Source: an uncultured Eubacteriales bacterium (GTDB lineage: Bacteria; Bacillota; Clostridia; Christensenellales; Aristaeellaceae). From it: a stretch of 64,000 bases of DNA. The stretch lies in contig ONCV01000014.1 of NCBI GenBank assembly GCA_900316415.1, positions 25,147 to 89,146 of the forward strand, in the 5' to 3' direction. The stretch's first letter is position 1. The number at the start of each line of letters is the position of its first letter. Below are positions 51,320-60,744 of this stretch, one piece after another. The position numbers and the translations under genes are program-made. Under the pieces are notes generated by a model, which saw only the letters and a program-made list of their open reading frames with translations, made no database searches and was not told where the DNA came from.

Positions 51320-54300
51320 TTATGTCCGGGTCCCTCCGGGGATTGACTCCTCCAGCGTCCTGTGGATCATCCCCTCCAGGATGCGGATATACAGATCATG
51401 GAAGGCCGCAATCTGTTCCGCGTCAAAGATCCCTTCGGCATATTCCATTTCGGAGTCAAATCCGCCGTCTCCGTATTCGTTTTCCAGCAGCTCCAGCTCG
51501 AGCCGGGCTCCCGCCGCGGAGAATTCATCCTGCAGCGGAACCAGCGTGGGCTTCAGCGCATCCAGTTCGTCCCCGTTGATGCCCAGCTGGAGGTTAACCT
51601 CCATGCAGTCGTCCAGATATGCCTGATAATGTTCGCTCATGAAGTCATAGGTGCTGTGGGCAATCCCTTCGGCCACCTGTTCCCGGACCGATTCCAGCAG
51701 CTCCCGCACGGTTCTGAAATTCTCCATCCGCGCGGCACAGGGAAGATTCTTGATCAGCATGCCAACGGCATTTTCGGCCTCCGGGGCCAGGCGATTGTTG
51801 AAGATCCAGTTGACCATGACATGGGTTTTGCCGGTGAACCGGCTCAGCGCCAGCAGCGCCGCGGCGATGGCCATCACCGAGTGGGTCACGCCCCAGTATT
51901 GTTCCGCTTCCGCCACCTGTCCGGCATCGATGGCCAGCCGGCGCTGCCGTCCGGCCTGATGGATGCTGTCGGTCCTGCCGGTCACCGGCGGCATGTTGCA
52001 CCATTCATCGTCACCGTAGCGTTCCTGGAACCAGGCCCGGTCCTGCTCGCGGCTGGAGGCGGAAATGCGCTTTTCCTCCTCGGCCAACAGGGCGAAATAG
52101 GGATCCAGTTTCAGCTCCCGGCCGAAATAGGCGTTCACCACGTCCGCCAGCAGAACGCCCAGGGATCCTCCGTCCAGCACAAGGTGATGGATGTCCATGA
52201 ACAGGTAGACGTTTTCCGGAGAGCGGAAAACGCCCGCCCGAACCAGGCACGCATTCAGGATGCGGTCAAAGGGCAGCACCAGCACCTCCGGAAGAACCCG
52301 GGCGGTTTCCTCGCGGATCTCCCGGACCTCCACCTTCCGGAGCAGTCCGGGGATATACTGCTGCTCCAGCTCTCCCTCCTCATTGAAGCGGAAGGCGGTG
52401 GACAGGGCGGGATGGTTTTCCAGCGCCGCGTTGACCGCCCGGCACAGCCGCTCCGCGTCCACCTCCGGGTCAAATTTCACCAGGAAGTGCGTATTGCTCC
52501 ACATGGTGGATGACGGACGGAACAGCTGGGTATCGATCATCTGCAGCTGCAGGGGGGTCAGCGCGTGCGGCACCTTCCGGGCTGCCATTTCCCGATCCTC
52601 CAGGCTTCCCTGTTTCGCCCGTTCCGCCGCCGCCGCGGCGATCGCCCGGGGCGTGCGCTTCTGGAAAACATCCGCCGCCGTCATTCCCTCCAGATGGGCC
52701 TCCGCCAGGGCCGTCATGGCCCGCAGGGAGTCTCCGCCCAGCTCGAAGAAATCATCCAGCGCGCCGACCGTCCCCTCCTCCAGCTTCAGCGCCCGGGCAA
52801 AGGCCGCGCAGACCGCCCTCTCGCCGTCGGTTTCCGGCGCGGCGTACTCAGCGCGCAGGGCGTTGAAGTCCGGCCTGGGCAGTTCCCTGCGGTTCACCTT
52901 GCCGCTGACGGTCATGGGCATGGTGTCCAGGGCCATCAGCAGGGTGGGAATCATGTATTCCGGAAGCTTCTCCTGCATGTAAGCCTTCAGGGCGGCCGGA
53001 TCCACCTCTTTCTGCGTGGTATAGTAGCCCACCAGGTACTCCGCGCCGCTGTTCTTCTGCACCGTCACGGCGCCAAGCTTCACCCCCGGGTATTCGGACA
53101 TGACCTTCTCGATTTCGTCCAGCTCAATGCGGAAACCGCGCAGCTTGATCTGGTTGTCCACGCGGCCGAAGATCCGGATCCTGCCGTCTTCGGTCCAGGA
53201 CGCCAGATCGCCGCTGTGATAGGCCCTTCTGCCTTCATGGGTAAAGAAGGAAGCGGCCGTTTTGTCCGGAAGGTTGATATAGCCCCGTCCGACCTGTTCC
53301 CCGCAGATGATCAGCTCTCCGCGGATGCCCGGGGGCAGCGGATTGCCGAAGGAATCGGCGACATAGAATTCGGTGTTGGCAATGGGCGGGCCCACGGTCA
53401 CGTGCTTTTCGCCGGTCATCCGCTCCGCGGCGCAGCCCATGGTAGCCTCCGTGGGGCCGTAGACATTGAGAATCACGCTGTCCTTCCGAAGCTCCCGCAG
53501 CCGGCTGTACAGCTGGGCCGGGAACGCCTCCGCGCCGATATCGAAGAAGGTGATCTGCCGGATGGCCTCCCGGGTGTCCGGGATGTCGAGCAGGTTCAGC
53601 AGGTACGTGGGCGTGCAGGTCATGCCGTTCACGCCGTTCTCCAGAATCAGCTTTGCCAGAAGCCGCGGCGTATGGATCTCCTCCTCCGTTGCGATGACCA
53701 CCGGATTGCCGTTGCACAGGGGGACGAAGGCCTCCACCACGGACACGTCGAAGGAGAAGGATGCCAGCGCCAGATTCACGCGGCCCGGAGCGGCATAATC
53801 CATGATCTCCAGGGACTTCTCATTGCGGTGCACATAGTTGGCGATGTTGTGATGCTCGATCATGACGCCCTTCGGGCGGCCGGTCGTGCCGGAGGTATAG
53901 ATGCAGTAGGCCAGATCGCTGCCCCGGACCTCCGCGGCTTCGGTCTTCTCCGTCGTTTCCGCCGTCAGATCCTCCAGGGTGAGGATCTCGTATCCCCGGT
54001 CCGCCAGGCCCTTCCGCTCCTCCTTCAGCTTCCGGGAGGTCAGAAGCCAGCGGATTTCTCCGTCCTGCATGCAGAAATCCACCCGCTCGTCCGGATAATC
54101 GGGAATGAAGGGCACAAAGGCCCCGCCCGCCTTCAGGATGCCGATCTCCGCCACATAGGCGCTCGCCTCCCGGTCAAACAGCACGCCTGCCAGGCGGTCC
54201 CGGCCCACGCCCAGGCGGCGCAGGGAAGCGGCGACCCGGTCGGACAGCGCGTTCAGCTCCCCGAAGGTCATTCTCTCTCCCGCCGCGATCACGGCGAGGC

Positions 54301-57300
54301 GGTCCGGCTCCTTCTCCGCCCAGCGGCGAATCTGCTCGTGAACGGGCGTGAAACCGATATCCACGCCGGTATCATTGAAGCGGGTCAGCTGCCGGCGGTC
54401 CCCGTCGGTCAGCATCTCAATCTCGCCGATGTTCTCCGCGGCAAGCAGCCCTTCCGCAATGGTAAAAAGGTCTTCGGCAAAGCGCCGCGCGAAGTCCGGG
54501 GAGAAGCGTTCATTCCGATATTCGAGGGTCATGTTGTAGAAGCCGCCGGTGGCGAAGAACTGAATCGAGAAGCAGCCGGTCACCATGCCGGTGTGGTAGT
54601 GCTCCATGAACCACTTGTCGCCCTCCACCGGCATCTCGCCGTCCGCCAGGCCCATCCTGTCGGTGAACAGGTCGCCCTGATAAATGAACTCCACGTCCTC
54701 GTTCACCGGGCATTCCCGGAGCACTTCGTCGAAGGAGTAAATATCGTTGGACATGTTGTTCAGGATCTGGCGGCTCATGGATCGCAGGAATTCCGCCACG
54801 GGCAGGTTCCGGGACAGATCCCCGTACACGGGGATACGCTTGATCAGCGTCCCGATGGTGTTCTCGGTTCCGGCCAGGGCCCGTCCGTTATATACCGTGG
54901 AGAAGGAGACATGTTTGCTGTTCAGGTATTTGCCCAGCATCAGCGCCATCGCGCCCAGGAAGAAGCTGCTCTCAGTGATCTGAAGCTTCCGGCAGAACGC
55001 TTTCACCCGTTCCGTGGTCAGCGTGCCGGGCTCGTAGCGCAGGTTCTCGCTGACCCCGGGGGTCAGCGCGCCGTCCCGGTCGCCGGAGAGGGCGGGAATG
55101 TCCTCCATCGCCCGGAATAGCTCCGCGTGATACTGACGGGCGGCATCGTGGGTCCCGTCCCGCATCCGCTGTTCCTCATACATGCCGATCTGCTGGATGG
55201 TATACTCCTCCGGCAGCAGTTCCCTGCCGCACAGCGCCCGATTCAGTTCGGCAATCAGCAGGCTGATGGAGGTGCCGTCCATAAAGATCAGGTGCCCCTT
55301 CAGCGCCAGATAGCACCGCCCGGGCGTGCGGTAAACCGCAAAGTGGAACAGCAGTCCGTCCGTGACGGGCACCACGGGCAGATAGCGGCCCATGAAGTCC
55401 AGCCGGCCCTCTTCCGTGCCATCCACCACGGGAATCTCCACCTCCGCCTCCGGCGTCATGAAGATATGCGGCATTCCGTCCGTCCCGGCCCGGATGACAT
55501 ATTTCATGGAGGGATGGGCCGCAACGACCTTCCGAACCGCCTGAATCAGCTGCTCCGCGGTGATTCGGGGATCCACCCGCATCAGGTAGGAGGTGGTATA
55601 GGTTGAAGCGCTGCCTCCCGTCATGCCCTCCAGGTAGATCCCCATCTGGGTTCGGGTCAGCGGATAGAAGTCCCGGTTCATCTCCGGCGCGGCATCATTC
55701 TTCGCCTTTGACTGCTGCAGGTAGGCCGCCAGGGCCCGAGGCGTCGCGTGCCGGACCACATTCTGGAAGGAAATCTCGCAGGACAGATCGTACAGCCTCG
55801 AAATCAGCACCGCCGCGCTCAGCGAGGTGCCGCCGAGGCTGAAGAAATCCGCCGTCACGCTGACGCGCGGAAGATGAAGGGCTTCGGCAAAAGCCTCGCA
55901 GATCCGCTTTTCGATCTCCGTCTCCGGGGCGATATACTCCCCCTCCTCCGTCGGGGGCTCCAGCGCGGCCAGGGCCAGATAATTGACCTTCTGCCGCTCG
56001 TTGAGGGGAAACTGCTCCATCCATACGGCGTAGTCCGGAACCATGTATTCCGGAAGGGAGGCCCGGGCATGCTCCTTCAGAACCTCCGGTTCCCTTTTCT
56101 CCCCCAGATAATAACAGCAGAGCTTATCCGCGCCGCTCACCCGGACGGAAACGCAGGCCGCGTCCGTGACGCCCGTCGCCCGCCGCATCACGTTTTCAAT
56201 CTCTCCCAGCTCCACGCGGTATCCCCGCAGCTTCACCATGCGGTCCTTCCGGCCATGGAACAGCAGGCTGCCGTTCCCGTCCCAGGCCATGTAGTCGCCC
56301 GTATGGTACATGCGCTTTCCCGGCGCGAAGGGGCAGTTCACAAAGCGCTTCGCGGTTTCCTCCGGCAGGCCGATATAGCCCCTGGCCATCCAGGGGGCCG
56401 TCACGCAGAGCTCCCCGGTTCGGCCGGGTTCCTCAATGAGCTGCCCCTCTTCGTCCACCAGGTAGACCCCGACATTCCGGACGGGCCCGCCCAGCAGCCT
56501 GGAATCCCCGGGAGCCATCAGATGAATCAGGTTGGCGGGACACTCGGTGGAGCCGTACAGCTCGTACAGATTGCCGTCGTCCGCGTAACTGTCCCGGGCC
56601 TTCTCCCCCGCCACCAGGATATAATCCAGGGGAAGCCGTCCGTAGAGCTCGCGCATCACGGTGAACATCTGGGGCGGCAGGAACATGCCGGTCACCCGGC
56701 GTTTCCGGATCAGGGAGAACAGCCGATCCACGTTCTGGCGTTCCTCCTCGTCCGCGATGTAGACGCTGCCTCCCGCCGTCAGGGGCGGGATCAGATCCAG
56801 CGGCGCGGCGACAAAGGTAAACCCGGCCATGCAGCAGGTCACGTCGTCCGGTGTAAAATCGTGAACTCCCTCCAGCATCACCATGGGATAATTGAACAGG
56901 CCCTGCTGATGCATCACGCCCTTGGGCTTTCCGGTGGAGCCGGAGGTGAAGAGCAGCATGCCCTCAATGTCCGGGTCGGAGAGATTCAGCGATTCCTCCG
57001 CATCCTCCTCCTTCTCCCCGGAGAGCGCCTCCGCGATCACGAGGGTCGGCGCAGCGCCGGTCTTTTCCGCCAGCTCCGCCGTTGTCAGGCAGAGGCGGCT
57101 CTCCCCGTCCCGGAGGATGTATTCCACCCGATCCTTCGGATAGGATGCGTCGATGGGGATCATCGCGCAGCCCGCCCGGAGAACCGCGATCATCGCGACC
57201 ACGTAATCCCGGGTGCGGGGCAGCAGCACGGCGATCCGCGCGCCGTCCCGGCCTTCTTTGCGCAGTGCCTCCGCATCGCACCCGCCTGCCCGGCAGGCGT

Positions 57301-57436
57301 CCAGCAGCTTTCGGGCCAGCAGGGCGGAGCGGCGGTTCAGCCGGGCATAGGTGAGCGCTCCGGAAAGATCCATCACGGCGGGGCGATCCGGCGTCCGGGA
57401 CGCCTGGGCGATAAAGAGATCCACAAAGGTGTTCAT
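51320..57436 (-). CDS. Two-module non-ribosomal peptide synthetase, A-T-C-A-T-C
   Basis: 2038 aa. A1 (about 1-500; LFTSGSTGKPKG at 162, YGSTE at 294) and carrier T1 (Ser538 in LGGTSL) lead to C1 (about 590-1030), whose HHxxxDG is HLIFMDG (H715, L716, D720), so the second His is lost. A2 (about 1055-1500; YTSGTTGRPKG near 1180, YGPTEAT) and T2 (Ser1570 in LGGDSL) lead to C2 (about 1625-2030) with intact HHLVLDG (1750-1756). No thioesterase or reductase domain; release may be by the last C domain. A1 has FTFVAA where the substrate Asp (Asp235 of PheA) normally sits, so its substrate may not be a normal alpha-amino acid; A2 has FDVSVV with that Asp. No phosphopantetheinyl transferase nearby. 30 bp after the MATE gene; GGGAGG site. 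Confidence 0.92.
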   Translation of the reverse strand: MNTFVDLFIAQASRTPDRPAVMDLSGALTYARLNRRSALLARKLLDACRAGGCDAEALRKEGRDGARIAVLLPRTRDYVVAMIAVLRAGCAMIPIDASYPKDRVEYILRDGESRLCLTTAELAEKTGAAPTLVIAEALSGEKEEDAEESLNLSDPDIEGMLLFTSGSTGKPKGVMHQQGLFNYPMVMLEGVHDFTPDDVTCCMAGFTFVAAPLDLIPPLTAGGSVYIADEEERQNVDRLFSLIRKRRVTGMFLPPQMFTVMRELYGRLPLDYILVAGEKARDSYADDGNLYELYGSTECPANLIHLMAPGDSRLLGGPVRNVGVYLVDEEGQLIEEPGRTGELCVTAPWMARGYIGLPEETAKRFVNCPFAPGKRMYHTGDYMAWDGNGSLLFHGRKDRMVKLRGYRVELGEIENVMRRATGVTDAACVSVRVSGADKLCCYYLGEKREPEVLKEHARASLPEYMVPDYAVWMEQFPLNERQKVNYLALAALEPPTEEGEYIAPETEIEKRICEAFAEALHLPRVSVTADFFSLGGTSLSAAVLISRLYDLSCEISFQNVVRHATPRALAAYLQQSKAKNDAAPEMNRDFYPLTRTQMGIYLEGMTGGSASTYTTSYLMRVDPRITAEQLIQAVRKVVAAHPSMKYVIRAGTDGMPHIFMTPEAEVEIPVVDGTEEGRLDFMGRYLPVVPVTDGLLFHFAVYRTPGRCYLALKGHLIFMDGTSISLLIAELNRALCGRELLPEEYTIQQIGMYEEQRMRDGTHDAARQYHAELFRAMEDIPALSGDRDGALTPGVSENLRYEPGTLTTERVKAFCRKLQITESSFFLGAMALMLGKYLNSKHVSFSTVYNGRALAGTENTIGTLIKRIPVYGDLSRNLPVAEFLRSMSRQILNNMSNDIYSFDEVLRECPVNEDVEFIYQGDLFTDRMGLADGEMPVEGDKWFMEHYHTGMVTGCFSIQFFATGGFYNMTLEYRNERFSPDFARRFAEDLFTIAEGLLAAENIGEIEMLTDGDRRQLTRFNDTGVDIGFTPVHEQIRRWAEKEPDRLAVIAAGERMTFGELNALSDRVAASLRRLGVGRDRLAGVLFDREASAYVAEIGILKAGGAFVPFIPDYPDERVDFCMQDGEIRWLLTSRKLKEERKGLADRGYEILTLEDLTAETTEKTEAAEVRGSDLAYCIYTSGTTGRPKGVMIEHHNIANYVHRNEKSLEIMDYAAPGRVNLALASFSFDVSVVEAFVPLCNGNPVVIATEEEIHTPRLLAKLILENGVNGMTCTPTYLLNLLDIPDTREAIRQITFFDIGAEAFPAQLYSRLRELRKDSVILNVYGPTEATMGCAAERMTGEKHVTVGPPIANTEFYVADSFGNPLPPGIRGELIICGEQVGRGYINLPDKTAASFFTHEGRRAYHSGDLASWTEDGRIRIFGRVDNQIKLRGFRIELDEIEKVMSEYPGVKLGAVTVQKNSGAEYLVGYYTTQKEVDPAALKAYMQEKLPEYMIPTLLMALDTMPMTVSGKVNRRELPRPDFNALRAEYAAPETDGERAVCAAFARALKLEEGTVGALDDFFELGGDSLRAMTALAEAHLEGMTAADVFQKRTPRAIAAAAAERAKQGSLEDREMAARKVPHALTPLQLQMIDTQLFRPSSTMWSNTHFLVKFDPEVDAERLCRAVNAALENHPALSTAFRFNEEGELEQQYIPGLLRKVEVREIREETARVLPEVLVLPFDRILNACLVRAGVFRSPENVYLFMDIHHLVLDGGSLGVLLADVVNAYFGRELKLDPYFALLAEEEKRISASSREQDRAWFQERYGDDEWCNMPPVTGRTDSIHQAGRQRRLAIDAGQVAEAEQYWGVTHSVMAIAAALLALSRFTGKTHVMVNWIFNNRLAPEAENAVGMLIKNLPCAARMENFRTVRELLESVREQVAEGIAHSTYDFMSEHYQAYLDDCMEVNLQLGINGDELDALKPTLVPLQDEFSAAGARLELELLENEYGDGGFDSEMEYAEGIFDAEQIAAFHDLYIRILEGMIHRTLEESIPGGTRT

Positions 57437-57466
57437 CAGAAGCTCCCTCCCGCATGAAACATGATA

Positions 57467-58795
57467 TCAGAGAATGTCCTTCTTCCGGTAGAGGGCGAGA
57501 ATGACGATCACGGCGATCAGGGCGACGGCCTCCGCCAGCGGTGTAACGAGCCAGATCCCCATCGTCCCCAGCCAGACGGGCAGCAGCAGCAGCCCCACCA
57601 GCGGGATCGCGAAACTCTTGAGCGCGGCTACCACGAGCGAGCCGGTGCCGTCGCCCATGCCGGTAAAGAACGCCGAGGAGAAGGTCGTCAGGCCGCCGAG
57701 CAGGAAGGAGAAGGCGATGACCCGCAGCGCCTGAACGGACAGATCCATCAGCTCCAGGTCATAGCCCACGAAGATGCTGCAGACCGGCCTCGCCAGCAGG
57801 AAGCTGCCCGCGGCCATGGCCAGCCCCAGGAGGCACATCAGCCGGAAGCCAGCCTTCCGGATGCTGCGCAGCTCCGTCCGGTTTTCCTGCCCCAGGTGAT
57901 AGCCCACCACGGGCGTAATGCTCATGGAGATGCCGAAGAAGATGGCCAGGAACACGCCGCCCACATACTCGCTCACCGCGTAGGCGGCAACGCCGTTCTC
58001 CCCCGCGTACTTCAGCAGCTGGCCGTTGAACAGCATGGCGATCAGCGCGTAGGAGACGGCATCCACCATTTCCGAGGCGCCGTTGTAGCAGGTCCGTCCC
58101 AGATCCCCGCCGTTCCAGCGGAAGGGACCGTAGTGCAGGGGACGCTGCCTGCCTGCGAACCAGATCAGCGGCAGCAGGGCGCTGACCAGCCAGGCCAGGC
58201 CGGTGGCCATCGCCGCGCCGCGAAGCCCCCAGCGCAGCAGGGCCACGGCGACCCAGTCCAGCAGGATGTTGGCGGAGGCGTTCAGAATGGAAACCCACAG
58301 CCCGAGGCCGGGCCGGTCGGCGGTGATAAGCAGCGGATGAAACGCGCTGCTGAGCATCTGGAAAGGAAGGAACAGCGCCAGGATCCGCCCGTACTCCACG
58401 CAGGAGGGCACCAGTTCCTCCGGCGCTCCGGTCATCCGGGAAATCCACGGCATCAGAAGGAATATCAGAACCGCTGTCAGGATCCCCAGCGCCGCCAGAA
58501 TCGTCACCGTCAGGCTCAGCTGTCGGTTCGCCTTTTCCCGGTTTCCCTCCCCGAGGGACTGGGAGATCAGCGCTGCCGCGCCGCTTCCGAACATCAGCCC
58601 GATTCCCATGACCACCGCCAGGGGCGGAAAAATCAGGTTTTCCGCCGCGAAGGCGGAGGAACCGATATAATTGGAAATAAAATACCCGTCCGCCACCTGG
58701 TAGGTATTGTCCACCAGCTGCATGCCGATGCTCGGCAGGGCAAACAGCAGAATCCGGGAAGCTGTGAAATGATCTGAAATCTGAATCTTTCCCAC
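57467..58795 (-). CDS. MATE family efflux transporter
   Basis: 442 aa, twelve predicted membrane segments in two pseudo-repeats (N-half opening SRILLFALPSIGMQLVDNTYQVAD, C-half ASEMVDAVSYALIAMLFNGQLLKYAGENGVAAYAV). Exports a small molecule with Na+ or H+. First gene of the NRPS run, so the NRPS product is a reasonable candidate cargo. Start GTG; the ribosome site is weak (GGGAAAGAAG), which may keep expression low. Confidence 0.92.
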   Translation of the reverse strand: MGKIQISDHFTASRILLFALPSIGMQLVDNTYQVADGYFISNYIGSSAFAAENLIFPPLAVVMGIGLMFGSGAAALISQSLGEGNREKANRQLSLTVTILAALGILTAVLIFLLMPWISRMTGAPEELVPSCVEYGRILALFLPFQMLSSAFHPLLITADRPGLGLWVSILNASANILLDWVAVALLRWGLRGAAMATGLAWLVSALLPLIWFAGRQRPLHYGPFRWNGGDLGRTCYNGASEMVDAVSYALIAMLFNGQLLKYAGENGVAAYAVSEYVGGVFLAIFFGISMSITPVVGYHLGQENRTELRSIRKAGFRLMCLLGLAMAAGSFLLARPVCSIFVGYDLELMDLSVQALRVIAFSFLLGGLTTFSSAFFTGMGDGTGSLVVAALKSFAIPLVGLLLLPVWLGTMGIWLVTPLAEAVALIAVIVILALYRKKDIL

Positions 58796-58865
58796 CCGTG
58801 CACGCTTCTTTCCCTGTGAATTTCAGAAGGGATCCGTTCCCCGGCTGAAAGAAAACTTTCAGAAT

Positions 58866-58895
58866 ATTATACCTTATTTGGACGGCCTTTGGCAA
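58866..58895 (-). promoter_or_regulatory. Promoter of the MATE-NRPS-sensor run
   Basis: TTGCCA (58890-58895), 18-bp spacer, perfect TATAAT (58866-58871). About 65 bp of leader holds a GAAAG-type hairpin before the GTG. Confidence 0.75.
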
Positions 58896-59038
58896 GAGCC
58901 GGATCCCGTTCGCCGGCGGCGCGGAAGAGCGGAAAAAGGTTTGAAACCGATACCTGCCCTGCCCCCTGTTTTCCGCCGTTTCCCGCTCCGCGCTGCAGAC
59001 CCGGCGGAACAGTTAACAAAAATGAAACAACTTTTCTC

Positions 59039-59067
59039 TGTACATTGTTTCTCAAAAGTTGTATAAC
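59039..59067 (+). promoter_or_regulatory. Candidate promoter of the sugar importer operon
   Basis: TGTACA (59039-59044), 17-bp spacer, TATAAC (59062-59067), about 95 bp before the ATG. Confidence 0.5.
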
Positions 59068-59079
59068 TATTAATCAGAA

Positions 59080-59113
59080 ATGGACAGTTTTGTCCATGGA
59101 GGGCTTTGCCCTC
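59080..59113 (+). promoter_or_regulatory. Tandem hairpins in the importer leader
   Basis: Two adjacent perfect hairpins: ATGGACA/TGTCCAT (59080-59086 and 59091-59097) and GAGGGC/GCCCTC (59099-59104 and 59108-59113). No T-run follows. Could stabilise the mRNA 5' end or serve as an operator/RNA-binding site. Confidence 0.5.
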
Positions 59114-59161
59114 TTCGAACCACCACCGGGAAACCGGAATAAAACAAAAGGAGAGGTAACC

Positions 59162-60646
59162 ATGAAAAAAATCGTTTCCCTCGTGCTGGCGATGGCGCTG
59201 TGCCTGAGCCTTGTCTCCTTCTCCGCATCCGCTGAGGATGTCCTGAAGATCACTGTCATGATCGACGGAACCGTTCTGGATCAGAACAACGGCCGCGATG
59301 CCATCGAAGCCCGCTGGGAAGAGCTCCATCCCGGTTATGACCTGGAGTTCATTCAGCCCGACCACAGCGCTTACTACGATGTCATGCAGCAGCGCATGTC
59401 CTCCGGCGACTGGCCCGATGTCCTGATTCTGAGCTCCACCTATTATGCGGACTATGCCGCTGCCGGCGCCCTGTGGGACATGACCGAAGCCTGGGAGAAG
59501 AGCCAGACCAAGAACAGCGGCCGCTTCACGGGCGATGCCGTGTTTGAGGGCCTGAAGATCGACGGCAAGCTGTACGGCTTTGCTCCCACCCGCGGAAACG
59601 GCTGCGTTACCTATGTGAAGAAGGCCTGGCTGGATGCCTGCGGCCTCGAAGCCCCGACCACCTATGACGAGTACATCGCCATGTGCAAGGCCTTCGTCGA
59701 GAAGTACGGCACCTACGCGATCTCCGCGGCCGGCTTCGTCGGCAATGAAGCTCCCTTCGTCAACTATCTGCCCGAGTTCTATCAGGATGCCTATCCCTTC
59801 TTCGTGCAGCAGGAAGACGGCACCTGGGTGGACGGCTTCACGCAGGACAACATGAAGGCGGCTCTGCAGCGCATCCAGGATGCGGTTGCGGAGGGTCTGA
59901 TCGACAAGGAAACCCTGACCAATAAGACCTCCGATGCCCGCAACAAGTTCTATGATGACAAGTTCGGCGTGTTCACCTACTGGGCGGGCACCTGGGCGAC
60001 CAACCTGAAGACCAACCTGGAAGCCAACGGCCGGGACGGCGAGCTGGTGGCCCTGAAGCCCCTGGAAGGCAATCCTCCGTATTATGATCGTGTGCCTCCG
60101 GTCTGGTGCATCACCTCTGCCTGCAAGAATCCTCAAAAGGTGTTCGATGCCTTCATTGACACGATGCTGGACGGCGGCGACACCCAGATGCTGTGGACCT
60201 ACGGTGTGGAAGGCGTACACTGGTCCAAGGCGGCCGAGACCATCATGGCCGGCACCGACAAGGAGAAGACCTATGAAGAAGGCCAGTTCCACATGAAGGA
60301 GAACCTGGAGAAGGCCGGCACCGCCTACACCAAGAACCACATCGATCCGATGCTGGCCCTGGCGGATTTCGCGGAAGGCTATTATGATCCCAAGGCGGAC
60401 AGCGTGAAGCCCGAAGCCAAGGCGGCTTCCGAGCTCTTCAATGCCAACTCCCGTCTGGCCTCCATCGTTCCCGCGACGGATGTGCTGAGCGAGCTGAACG
60501 GCGATCTGACCACCATCAAGAACCAGATCATCGCCGACATCGCGCTGGGCAACATCTCCGTGGAGGACGGCTACAAGCAGTTCGAATCTGAAGGCGGACT
60601 CGAGATGTCCAATGAAATCGTCGAGAGCCTGAACGCGCTCAACTGA
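59162..60646 (+). CDS. ABC transporter extracellular sugar-binding protein
   Basis: 494 aa. Captures an oligosaccharide outside the cell for the two permeases that follow. Signal peptide of about 25 residues (KKIVSLVLAMALCLSLVSFSASA), cut expected before ED; no proper lipobox, which is unusual for a Gram-positive-type binding protein. The mature part fits the family-1 solute-binding fold (SSGDWPDVLILSS, GFAPTRGNG, FGVFTYWAGTW). AAAAGGAGAGG before the ATG at 59162; the longer open frame upstream is non-coding leader. Being highly expressed is suggested by uniform GC-rich codon use and the stem-loop after the stop. Confidence 0.94.
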   Translation: MKKIVSLVLAMALCLSLVSFSASAEDVLKITVMIDGTVLDQNNGRDAIEARWEELHPGYDLEFIQPDHSAYYDVMQQRMSSGDWPDVLILSSTYYADYAAAGALWDMTEAWEKSQTKNSGRFTGDAVFEGLKIDGKLYGFAPTRGNGCVTYVKKAWLDACGLEAPTTYDEYIAMCKAFVEKYGTYAISAAGFVGNEAPFVNYLPEFYQDAYPFFVQQEDGTWVDGFTQDNMKAALQRIQDAVAEGLIDKETLTNKTSDARNKFYDDKFGVFTYWAGTWATNLKTNLEANGRDGELVALKPLEGNPPYYDRVPPVWCITSACKNPQKVFDAFIDTMLDGGDTQMLWTYGVEGVHWSKAAETIMAGTDKEKTYEEGQFHMKENLEKAGTAYTKNHIDPMLALADFAEGYYDPKADSVKPEAKAASELFNANSRLASIVPATDVLSELNGDLTTIKNQIIADIALGNISVEDGYKQFESEGGLEMSNEIVESLNALN

Positions 60647-60667
60647 TTCTTAACCTCTGAATTTCCT

Positions 60668-60713
60668 GGGGCGACGGCAGCATACCGCCGCCCCTCTTCC
60701 GGTTTTCTGCCGG
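60668..60713 (+). other. Intergenic stem-loops after the binding-protein gene
   Basis: GGGGCG...CGCCCC with an inner CGGC/GCCG, followed by TTCCGG/CCGGAA hairpin, without a clear T-run. Such structures after binding-protein genes often protect the upstream message and reduce read-through to the permeases. Confidence 0.55.
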
Positions 60714-60744
60714 AAATCAGAACAAGAAGAAAGGTTGGTTCCAC

